Below, in pieces: positions 50,932 through 58,808 of a DNA stretch of 61,176 nt. The stretch is taken from assembly GCA_005879315.1 (NCBI GenBank), contig VBLC01000050.1, forward strand, positions 1 to 61,176, read 5' to 3'. How positions within the stretch are numbered: the first letter of the stretch is position 1; each line of letters opens with the position of its first letter. The notes below the pieces were generated by a model. It saw only the letters and a program-made list of their open reading frames with translations. It searched no databases and was not told the origin of the DNA. The position numbers and the translations under genes were made by a program. Source of the stretch: Deltaproteobacteria bacterium (GTDB taxonomy: Bacteria > Myxococcota > Myxococcia > Myxococcales > 40CM-4-68-19).

Positions 50932-53310
50932 ATGAAGCGCATCACCGCATTGCTGGTCTTCGCCTTTCCCCTCGCCGCGTCTGCCGCAAACCTCGGCATC
51001 GTCGATGGTTCCGTCCGCGACTACGACGGGCAATTCCTCTCCAATGTCACCGTGCTCCTCCTCCGCGACGGCCGCCGTGTGGATGAGCACCTCACCGACA
51101 AGGATGGCCATTTCGAGTTCGAGCAGGTGCCTTTCGGCAACTACCGGATCAAGGCCACCGACGCTCAGGGCCGCAGTGAGCAGCAGGACGTCCGCGTCGC
51201 TTCCGGGTCGGTGACCGCGGTCGAGATCTTCCTGCCCATCATGGGCCAGGAGGTCCAGATCGTGGCCGAGAGGCCGAAAGCGCCGCTCCCCTCGAACACG
51301 CCCTCCTCGACGTCGACGCTGGAGCGCGAGGAGATCAAGAACCTGCCGCGCGGGGACACGGCCTCCGTCAACGAGATCCTCTCCACGCAGCCGGGCTTCG
51401 TCTACGACGCGATGGGCAACCTTTTCGCCCGCGGGAACCACGCCAACATCCAGTACCAGATCGACGGCGTTCCTCTGCCGGACTCGGTCAGCGGCCTGTT
51501 CGGGAGCTTCCTCTCACCCAAGCTGGTCGAGAACATGGAGGTCATCACCGGGGGTCTCGACGCGGAGTACGGCGAGCGGCTCGCCGCCGTCGTGAACCTC
51601 AACTCCCGCAAGCCAAGCGCCGCGGGCGAGGGCCAGATCGAGTTGATGGGCGGCTCGTACCAGACGCTGAGCCCGAGCATCGTCTACGGCAAGAAGTTCG
51701 GCGCGCTCTCCATGGTCGCCGGCGGCAGCTATCGCACTACCCAGCGCGCCCTCGATCCCGAAGTCTTCGAGGACCTCTCCCACAACGGTGGCGACGAGGA
51801 GCGCGGCTTCCTGCGCCTCGATTACGACCCCGACGAGCACACGCACTGGTCCGCGCTCGGCAGCTTCGCCCACAACTTCTACCGGCTGCCGATCGATACA
51901 TCGGTGCCGCAGTTCGACTCCAGCCAGCCGAACGGCGGGCGCACGCCGGACCAGTACGGAAACGCGCCCTCGCCGTTTTTTCCTCGCAACACCAACCAGA
52001 CCGAGAACGAGCGCGACGCCTTCGCCATGCTCTCGTTCCGCCACGACTTCGACCCCCGCTCCTCCTTCCGCGCAGCGGCCACCTATCGCCACTCGTACGG
52101 GTTCCTCTTCGGGGACCCGCAGAACGCGCTCGGCCCCACCGCCGACCCGTGCATGACCGACGCTCAGGGAAACACCACCTGTTCCACCACCAGCGACGTC
52201 GGGCGAACCGCCGATCACCTCGGCGCCAATGCCGAGCAGCTTCTCCGACTCGGGGAGCAAGACGTCCTCAAGATCGGCGGCCAGGTGGATCGGTTGTTCG
52301 GGTCCACCGATTTCACCAGCTACACGCGCAGCGACAGCTTGCAGGGTCCCGACCCGGCGCTGACCGTGCGGGGGACCGACACCTCGCGGGCGACCACCGG
52401 CGGACTCTACCTCCAGGATCGCGCGACGCTGGGCCGCTTCGTCATCAATGCGGGCGTGCGTCTCGACTTCCAGCGCGTCACCTTCGTGGGAGCGCCCGAG
52501 CAGGCGACCCAGGTCGGCGTCGGCCCGAGGCTGGGCGTTGCCTACGCCTTCTCGGAGGCGACCATCGCTCACGCCTTCGCCGGACTTCTCTGGCAGCCGC
52601 CCGCCGTGCTCGATGCGCCCGCCGCCGCCCGCATCCTCGGCCTCGTGCCGCCGGACCAGGTCATCCCCTACGACCTGCTCGCGGAAAAGGACCGTTACGC
52701 AGAAGTGGGCATCGAGTCGCGCGTCGTCCCCGCGCTCACCTTGAAGCTCAACATCTGGGGGCGGCTGTCGTCAGATCAGATCGATGACGTCGGCGTCGGC
52801 GGCACGAATCTCGTCAGTCCCTACAACTTCCGCGACGGCCGGGCGGGTGGCGTCGAAGGAGGAGCGGTGCTGGTGGTGGGAAGCCGTTTCAGCGCCTTCG
52901 CCAACGTCTCGCTGGAACAGGCGCAGGGCAGGGGCATCGAGACGGCGCAGTATTTGTTCTCGCCCGACAATTTGGCCAGGACCGACTGGCAGACCCTCGA
53001 CCACGTCCAGACCTGGACCGCCAACGCGGGCGCCACCGTGAAGGACGGCTATACGCGGCTTTCCGGGCTGGCCGAGTATGGCAGCGGGCTGCGGACGGGC
53101 GCGAACAACGACCAGCATGTGCCCGACCACCTCCGCGTGGACCTGACGCTCTCGCACCAGTTCTTCGACCTCCCGAGCAAGCCGAGCATCGCTGTCGACG
53201 TCGTCAATCTCTTCGACGCGCACTACGCCTATCGCATCGCGAACGGCTTCAATGGCAGCCATTGGGCTCCGGGCAGGGGGATCTTCCTGCGGATCGCGTC
53301 GGAGTTCTAA
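50932..53310 (+). CDS. TonB-dependent receptor with N-terminal carboxypeptidase-regulatory-like domain
   Basis: 792 residues from the ATG at 50932 (AGGAG 9 nt upstream); an in-frame start 18 nt earlier is less likely. After a signal peptide, an Ig-like CarboxypepD_reg domain (about 25-105) precedes the plug (IQYQIDGVPLPDS, VITGGLDAEYGERLAAVVNL) and a large barrel ending FLRIASEF. It imports a substrate through the outer membrane using TonB. Location opposite the znu operon suggests a metal complex, but the substrate is not readable. There is no TonB box I can assign with certainty. Confidence 0.9.
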   Translation: MKRITALLVFAFPLAASAANLGIVDGSVRDYDGQFLSNVTVLLLRDGRRVDEHLTDKDGHFEFEQVPFGNYRIKATDAQGRSEQQDVRVASGSVTAVEIFLPIMGQEVQIVAERPKAPLPSNTPSSTSTLEREEIKNLPRGDTASVNEILSTQPGFVYDAMGNLFARGNHANIQYQIDGVPLPDSVSGLFGSFLSPKLVENMEVITGGLDAEYGERLAAVVNLNSRKPSAAGEGQIELMGGSYQTLSPSIVYGKKFGALSMVAGGSYRTTQRALDPEVFEDLSHNGGDEERGFLRLDYDPDEHTHWSALGSFAHNFYRLPIDTSVPQFDSSQPNGGRTPDQYGNAPSPFFPRNTNQTENERDAFAMLSFRHDFDPRSSFRAAATYRHSYGFLFGDPQNALGPTADPCMTDAQGNTTCSTTSDVGRTADHLGANAEQLLRLGEQDVLKIGGQVDRLFGSTDFTSYTRSDSLQGPDPALTVRGTDTSRATTGGLYLQDRATLGRFVINAGVRLDFQRVTFVGAPEQATQVGVGPRLGVAYAFSEATIAHAFAGLLWQPPAVLDAPAAARILGLVPPDQVIPYDLLAEKDRYAEVGIESRVVPALTLKLNIWGRLSSDQIDDVGVGGTNLVSPYNFRDGRAGGVEGGAVLVVGSRFSAFANVSLEQAQGRGIETAQYLFSPDNLARTDWQTLDHVQTWTANAGATVKDGYTRLSGLAEYGSGLRTGANNDQHVPDHLRVDLTLSHQFFDLPSKPSIAVDVVNLFDAHYAYRIANGFNGSHWAPGRGIFLRIASEF

Positions 53311-53330
53311 GTTAGGATGATCGCGGTTTC

Positions 53331-54107
53331 ATGACGAACGAGAGTGCCACGCGCGACGACGGCACACCTCCGGCATTCGTTGCCTGCGTGTGGTTTGGCG
53401 TATTCCTGCTCGCGACGATCGGGATCCTGGCGGCCACGGGGCGAGCTGCCTTTCCCGCGGACTTCGCCACTCGCGCCGAGCCTTGGCGGGAGCAGCTGCT
53501 GCGTGCGTTTCATCGCGAAGATCCTTTCATGCTGCAGCGGGCAGCGGAGCTCGAGCTGGTCGACGGCCGGTTTGCCGGCCACCCATTCGCGACCCTGCTC
53601 CATGTTCTCGCAGGCATCGTCTTTCTCCTGCTCGCACCGCTGCAATTTTCATCGTGGATCCGCAACCGGCACCTGGGCTTTCATCGCTGGTCCGGACGCT
53701 TCCTTGTGGTGACTGCGTTCGTGGCGACCTTTGCCGGCCTGTATTTCGGCTTGCTCTTGCCGTACGGCGGCCCGCTCGAGATGGCAGCCATCGTTTTCTT
53801 CGGCGGAATGTTCCTGACCGCCATTTCCATCGCAGTCGTCGCCATTCGGCGACGTCAGGTCGCTCGTCATCGGAAATGGATGATTCGCGCTCTGGCAGTG
53901 GCTCTCGGCATCTCGACGGTTCGCATGGTCGCGCCGGTGCTGGACGTCGTGCTCACCCAAAGCGGCGTCGGGCCCCGGTTGATCTTCGGTCTCTCGCTCT
54001 GGACGGGATGGGCCATCACCATCGGCGCGGCGGAACTATGGATCGCGTCTACGCGCTTCCGTGCTCCGTCGCTGGCCGTGTCGGTGAGCCCGAGCACCAC
54101 CGCGTGA
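53331..54107 (+). CDS. DUF2306-like integral membrane protein
   Basis: 258 residues, six or seven membrane helices. Conserved features are HPFATLLHVLAG, LQFSSWIRNRHLGFHRWSGR and VARHRKWMIRALAVALGIST, including His residues within helices that could bind haem or metal, as in DUF2306/cytochrome b561-like membrane proteins. Function unknown. It lies 20 nt after the TonB receptor and 40 nt before a metallo-beta-lactamase gene, all on plus, so co-transcription is possible. Confidence 0.75.
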   Translation: MTNESATRDDGTPPAFVACVWFGVFLLATIGILAATGRAAFPADFATRAEPWREQLLRAFHREDPFMLQRAAELELVDGRFAGHPFATLLHVLAGIVFLLLAPLQFSSWIRNRHLGFHRWSGRFLVVTAFVATFAGLYFGLLLPYGGPLEMAAIVFFGGMFLTAISIAVVAIRRRQVARHRKWMIRALAVALGISTVRMVAPVLDVVLTQSGVGPRLIFGLSLWTGWAITIGAAELWIASTRFRAPSLAVSVSPSTTA

Positions 54108-54147
54108 ACCAAGCTGTTAGCAATTCCGGTTCTTGCCCGAGGGCCTC

Positions 54148-55023
54148 ATGCGGACCACCTGGATGATGTCGCTCCTGATGTTCGGATGCCTCGCGCTTGC
54201 CTCGCCGGGTCTCGCGCAGACCGACCCGGATTGGACCCGCCGGTTTCCGCCCTTTCGCATCATCGGGAACATCTACTGGGTCGGTTCGTACGATTTGTCC
54301 ACGTATCTGATCACCACGCCGCAAGGACACATCCTGATCAACACCGGCGTGGGCGATACGGCAAAGCAGATCAAAGCGAACGTGGAGCAGCTCGGGTTCA
54401 ACCTCGCCAACACGAAGATCCTGACCGCCACGCACGGACACTTCGACCACGTCGCGGGCCTGGCAGAGTTGAAACGAATGACCGGCGCACGGCTCATCGT
54501 ATCGGAACTGGAAAAGGAGCTGCTCGAATCCGGCGGCAAGCTGGACTTCCGGTTCGGCGACACGCCGGACGCGCGGTTCGAGCCGGTCAGAGTCGATGGC
54601 ACGTTCAAGGACGGCGATACCATCGCGCTCGGCGGGACGATCCTCACCGCACATCATCATCCTGGCCACACCAAAGGCGCGACGAGCTTCACGCTGAACG
54701 TACAGGAGAGCGGAAAGACGTATCGCGTGCTGATCGCCAACATGCCGTCGATCAATCCTGGTGTGACCGTCAGCGGCATGCCGAAGTACCCCGGCATCGC
54801 CGAGGATTACGCGCGAACGTTCAAGGCGCAGAAAGAAATGCAGATCGATGTCTGGCTCGCCTCACACGCATCGCAATTCAACATGCACGAGAAGTACAAG
54901 CCCGGCGACCCCTTCGATCCCGATCGGTTCGTCGATCCGCAGGGCTTCAAAGCGTCTGTCGCGCAGCTGGAAAAGACGTACCAGGAACAGCTGGCGCGGG
55001 AGCGCCGCCGAGTAAATCAATGA
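54148..55023 (+). CDS. Subclass B3 metallo-beta-lactamase
   Basis: 291 residues from the ATG at 54148 (GAGGG upstream), with a signal peptide ending near SPGLAQ. Zinc ligands: HGHFDH (H-x-H-x-D-H), His in HHHPGHTKGATSF and His in WLASHASQF, the full B3 set. The conserved IKANVEQLGF helix is also B3-like, while the usual LDGG turn reads LINTG. It is expected to hydrolyse beta-lactams in the periplasm. Whether this environmental copy confers resistance is not known from sequence. Confidence 0.9.
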   Translation: MRTTWMMSLLMFGCLALASPGLAQTDPDWTRRFPPFRIIGNIYWVGSYDLSTYLITTPQGHILINTGVGDTAKQIKANVEQLGFNLANTKILTATHGHFDHVAGLAELKRMTGARLIVSELEKELLESGGKLDFRFGDTPDARFEPVRVDGTFKDGDTIALGGTILTAHHHPGHTKGATSFTLNVQESGKTYRVLIANMPSINPGVTVSGMPKYPGIAEDYARTFKAQKEMQIDVWLASHASQFNMHEKYKPGDPFDPDRFVDPQGFKASVAQLEKTYQEQLARERRRVNQ

Positions 55024-55212
55024 CTACGGCAGAAGTTCTTCAGTCCGTCAGCGAATGCACCGCGACGATGACCAGAACGGAGCCGCGGTCAGTGTTGCCG
55101 TGACGACGAGAACATCGAGAGGTGCGCACGTACCGCAGCGAGGATCTGACCGCAGTCTGGCAAAGTTCCGCGCGAGCGGACTACACTCCATCGCGCACGG
55201 AGGAATCGGACC

Positions 55213-55641
55213 ATGAGCCAGACATTGACGCACCAGCCGCTCTCCGCCATCCACGTAGACGAGCAGGAATGGGAGACGCTGCGTTGGCCCGGGCAGCGGA
55301 GCAAGATGCTCTTCCATCCGCGCACCGAGGCACCCACGGAGCCCAACGCCGGGCTCGTGCGCTACGACCCCGGTTCTCATCATCCGTTCCACAAGCACGA
55401 CTTCGCGCAGGTCTGGTACATCCTCGAGGGCACCTTCACCATCGGCGAGGCAACTTACGGTCCCGGCACGATGCTCTATTACCCCGACCCGCATTTCGAG
55501 CCGCCGCTCATCACCGAGACTGGCGGGCTCATGCTCTTCGTCCAGTACCAGGGGCCGACGACCGGGGCGCGCCCCGTTTACGACGGCCGGTTCAACCTGA
55601 CCGTGCGCCGGCCGATCAGCGAGGAGAACGTCGAGCGCTGA
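55213..55641 (+). CDS. Cupin-domain protein
   Basis: 142 residues, GGAGGA before the ATG. A single cupin barrel: motif 1 HHPFHKHDFAQVWYILEG (His, His, Glu metal-ligand pattern) and motif 2 around GPGTMLYYPDPHFEPPL. No signal peptide. Members bind a metal and act as small dioxygenases, isomerases or sensors; the substrate cannot be stated. The preceding 55024-55212 has no gene. A TACACT -10-like element near 55180 may be its promoter. Confidence 0.82.
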   Translation: MSQTLTHQPLSAIHVDEQEWETLRWPGQRSKMLFHPRTEAPTEPNAGLVRYDPGSHHPFHKHDFAQVWYILEGTFTIGEATYGPGTMLYYPDPHFEPPLITETGGLMLFVQYQGPTTGARPVYDGRFNLTVRRPISEENVER

Positions 55642-55945
55642 TCAGCGCCGTTCTGGCCCGGCCGCACGGTTGAAAAATAAGTCGCGGAGCCGTTGCGCGA
55701 ATGCTTGCCGTCTGCACCGTTGCCGGCGCGTGGATCTTGGCAAGAGCGAACTGGCCAGATTGAGCGCATAAGATCCGCTGGTCACGCATCTATATAGATA
55801 TGCGTCGATCCCTGCCTCGGCCTTCGAGGTGGTGAAGCTCAGCCCGGTGGTGCGCGGTTTCTAGAGTTGGACTTCAGAACAAACCGAACACCGCACGCCG
55901 TTCGACGAAGATGCTCCGGCGCCAGTGACTGGAAGGGGGAACGAA
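55642..55945. other. Gene-free stretch with an A/T-rich palindrome
   Basis: No coding signal is seen on either strand. ATCTATATAGAT (55788-55799) is a perfect 12-bp palindrome in an A/T-rich patch, possibly a promoter or protein-binding site for the following hydrolase gene. Confidence 0.4.
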
Positions 55946-56785
55946 ATGACGAACCGCCCTCTCCTGGCTTCGGTGGCGGCGCTTGCGGGCTGCGCGGCGA
56001 CACAGAAGGCGCCTCCCGGCGCTCGGGAGATCTCGTTCGTGCAGGGCGATGCCGGGAAGTTGCGCGTCTCCGACGGCGGCAGCGGCGAACCGGCCGTCGT
56101 GCTCATTCACGGCCTCGGCGGCACCCTCGATGTCTGGCGCGAAGAGCTTGCCCACCTGCGCGCGACGCACCGCGCGGTGGCGCTCGATCTGCGCGGCCAC
56201 GGCCTGTCCGACGCGCCGCCGGACACGAGCGGGTACTCCATCGACGGGCTGGCCGCGGACGTGGAGGCAGTCATGCGCGCCCTCTCCCTCGGCCGCGTGG
56301 TGCTGGTCGGCCACAGCATGGCAGGAGCCGCGATGACCCGCCTTGCCGCGCTTCATCCCCATCAGGTGGAGAGACTGGTCTACGTCGACGCGATCGGCGA
56401 CATGCACAGGCTGCCGCCCGACGTTTTCGCGCACGTTGTCCAGGGCGTTGGCGCGATCGACGACAAGTACAAATGGGCCGACGATTACATGGTCGGCAAG
56501 GCCAGAGCAGCCACTCGAGAGGAGGTGCACCGTGAACTCGGCTATCTCCGCCCCGGCGCGTTCCAGGCACTGCTGCAGGCGATGATGGGCTATGACGCGA
56601 GTGCCGATGCAGAGAAGTATTCAGGGGCAGCCGACTGCATCGACGCCGGCGCCGATTCGCAGGTGTTCGCGTACGCGATGGTTCCGCGCTGCCGCAGAAC
56701 GAGCCTCAAAGGCGTGTCGCACTGGCTGATGGCCGACGATCCGCAGGCGTTCGCCGCCGCCCTGGACGCAGCACTCGCGAAGTGA
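55946..56785 (+). CDS. Lipoprotein alpha/beta hydrolase
   Basis: 279 residues from the ATG at 55946 (GGGGGA 7 nt upstream). Lipoprotein signal with lipobox LAGC. The fold is complete at the front: LIHGLGGTLDVW, LRGHGLSD and nucleophile elbow VGHSMAGAA. The cap region is short, and the C-terminal SHWLMADDP carries the catalytic His. Resembles small esterases and haloperoxidase-like enzymes. Transcribed alone. Confidence 0.85.
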   Translation: MTNRPLLASVAALAGCAATQKAPPGAREISFVQGDAGKLRVSDGGSGEPAVVLIHGLGGTLDVWREELAHLRATHRAVALDLRGHGLSDAPPDTSGYSIDGLAADVEAVMRALSLGRVVLVGHSMAGAAMTRLAALHPHQVERLVYVDAIGDMHRLPPDVFAHVVQGVGAIDDKYKWADDYMVGKARAATREEVHRELGYLRPGAFQALLQAMMGYDASADAEKYSGAADCIDAGADSQVFAYAMVPRCRRTSLKGVSHWLMADDPQAFAAALDAALAK

Positions 56786-56908
56786 CGCCGCCGTGACGAT
56801 GGTCGGCTAACGCGAGTAGCAGAAGACGGTGTTGGCGATGACGGCCCCGAGCTTGACATTCGGGTGCTCCGAGCGCTTCGATCGCCCCGCGGCAGGGGGG
56901 GTACCCAC

Positions 56909-58498
56909 ATGAGCGCTCGGATTCCGGCGGCTCTATCCGCTTGCGTACGCTTTTCCCCGGACCGGCGGGTCATCGCGGTGCTTCTCGCTGCGTTGCTGAG
57001 CGCTCCCGCCACGGCGACGATCCTGGTGCCGGTGGTCCAGACCGCCGACGCCGATGCCGCCAACCACAACCTGTTCATCAGCGGCCAGAACCTCGGCACG
57101 ACGATTCCGAGCGTGGTCCTCGGCGGCATCCAGCTCAGCGTCATCTCGTATTCGCCGACCAACCTGGTCGCGGCGCTGCCCAAGGATATCGCGCCGGCCT
57201 CCTATCTCCTGGTCGTGACGCCGCAAGGAAATATTCCAGCAGTTTTTTGGGTAACCATCGGAGCCGTGGGTCCTGCCGGCGCGCAAGGCCCGACGGGTCC
57301 GACGGGTCAGACCGGCGCCACGGGCCCGCAGGGGCCCCCCGGGCCTACGGGAGCCACCGGTGCCACGGGCCTTCGGGGCAATCCCGGGGTATCCGTCAGC
57401 GGGGTCTCGCTGCCAGTGGGCGACTCGAACTGCCCCTTCGGCGGCTACAACCTGACCTCGGCGAGTGGAACTACATTCGTCTGCAACGGCGCGCCGGGCG
57501 CCACCGGTGCGACCGGTCCCACCGGACCGGCAGGTCAAGGCTTCACGTCCTGGAGCCTCTACACGCGCTCTGCCTTGCTGCTGTTTCCCCCCGGAACGCC
57601 GCTGACGCCGCTCTCGGTGGAGTGCTCCGCCGCCGCCGACGTGATGCTCGGCTGCAACTGCTATCCCGGCGACCAGACCGCCTACCAGAACGAGTCCCTC
57701 GCGGCGGTCAACGTCCTTTCACTCGTCAAGCACCCCGGAGGAAGCAGTCCCGATCGCTGCGTCTGCATGCTGACCGGGGCCTCCGTCGCCTCCGATTCGC
57801 GGGCCCTGTTCGGGGTCGCGCGCTGCACGGCGCCGGCGTCGGTCTGCGGCGGCTCCGCGCCGGCGGACTTCGGCAGCCCCTGCGGCACCTGCGGCGGGAC
57901 CGTGCAGTGCAGCGGGACTTGCAGCCACCCCAACCCCGACAACCTCGATGGAAGCTGCGGCTCTTGCGGCGGCCGCGTGCGCTGCGACGGATCGTGTAGC
58001 GTGGCGACGCCCGCCGGCTACGGCGGCAGCTGCAGCGCCTGCGGCACCGTCCAGTGCGACGGGTCCTGCAGCCCGACGACTCCCCCGAGTCTCGGCCAGA
58101 GCTGCAACCAGTGCAGCGGGACCATCCAGTGCGACGGCTCATGCAGCCCCGCCGTCCCGTCCTATGTCGGCACGGCGTGCAACCGATGCGGCGGGACTTG
58201 GCAATGCAACGGCTATTGCTCTTCACAGGACCCGTACAACCTCTTTCAGAGTTGCAACCAATGCGGTGGGATCATCCAGTGCAACGGGCAGTGCTCTCCC
58301 GGCGCTCCGTACAACGTCGGCGCACAGTGCAATGCCTGCTTCGGAACCATTCGCTGCGACGGCTCCTGCAATCCCCCTCAGCCCTCGAATTACGGACAGC
58401 AGTGCGTCGTCGGGTCTTACAGTTGCAATTGCGATTTCTTCGGGTGCGATAGCTGCCCGGTGTACGGTCGGATCAACTGCAACGGGGGCTGCCAGTGA
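56909..58498 (+). CDS. Secreted collagen-like protein with Cys-rich tandem repeats
   Basis: 529 residues from the ATG at 56909 (poly-G ribosome site). After a signal peptide, an IPT/TIG-like domain (about 35-115) is followed by a collagen-like stretch of Gly-X-Y triplets (GPTGPTGQTGATGPQGPPG region) and, after a 35-residue interruption, a second short triplet block. A central globular part with many Cys follows, then seven 25-residue repeats of the type CNQCxGTIQCDGSCSPxxP and a final Cys cluster. It is probably an extracellular fibrous or adhesin-like structural protein. Disulfides would make the repeats rigid. Confidence 0.85.
   Translation: MSARIPAALSACVRFSPDRRVIAVLLAALLSAPATATILVPVVQTADADAANHNLFISGQNLGTTIPSVVLGGIQLSVISYSPTNLVAALPKDIAPASYLLVVTPQGNIPAVFWVTIGAVGPAGAQGPTGPTGQTGATGPQGPPGPTGATGATGLRGNPGVSVSGVSLPVGDSNCPFGGYNLTSASGTTFVCNGAPGATGATGPTGPAGQGFTSWSLYTRSALLLFPPGTPLTPLSVECSAAADVMLGCNCYPGDQTAYQNESLAAVNVLSLVKHPGGSSPDRCVCMLTGASVASDSRALFGVARCTAPASVCGGSAPADFGSPCGTCGGTVQCSGTCSHPNPDNLDGSCGSCGGRVRCDGSCSVATPAGYGGSCSACGTVQCDGSCSPTTPPSLGQSCNQCSGTIQCDGSCSPAVPSYVGTACNRCGGTWQCNGYCSSQDPYNLFQSCNQCGGIIQCNGQCSPGAPYNVGAQCNACFGTIRCDGSCNPPQPSNYGQQCVVGSYSCNCDFFGCDSCPVYGRINCNGGCQ
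57881..58402 (+). repeat. Seven tandem 75-bp Cys-rich coding repeats
   Basis: CxxC-initiated units begin at 57881, 57956, 58031, 58103, 58178, 58253 and 58328: a 75-bp period with one 72-bp unit. Each encodes four Cys and a Pro/Ser linker. The regular period suggests expansion by unequal recombination. Confidence 0.8.
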
Positions 58499-58544
58499 GG
58501 GCTCGGGCTCGTTCGCCCGTTCGCCGCGAAGCTGACCGCCGGCT

Positions 58545-58740
58545 GACATCGCCGAGCACGTCTTCACCGTGTCCTTCGGCGCCAACGGCCTGAAGCAGCT
58601 GACCGCGACGGATAGCGTCAGCTCGACGCTCACCTGCTCGCAGCAGGTGATGGTCGAGCCGCTGGTCCACTACCTGATGGGGCCGCCTGCTGACGCGAAC
58701 GTCGGCGTGCCGACCAGCGTCACCCCGCGAGCCGCAGGAG
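58545..58740 (+). pseudogene. Decayed fragment of an Ig-like repeat protein
   Basis: In frame the segment reads HVFTVSFGANGLKQLTATDS, then SSTLTCSQQVMVEP. This resembles the end of bacterial Ig-like domains (xxFSVTFxxAGxQxLTATD). There is no start, and the domain is incomplete. The remainder of 58499-58808 shows nothing else. It may be a remnant of a larger surface protein gene. Confidence 0.45.
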
Positions 58741-58808
58741 AGCCCTGCGCAGAAGCCTCACTGCCCTCGTGCTATGCTCGCGCTCGCGAGAACAAATCGA
58801 GTCGAGCC

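Noticed and set aside
57881-58402. 75-bp repeats as a possible CRISPR or satellite
   Set aside because: They encode a regular Cys pattern in one continuous reading frame.
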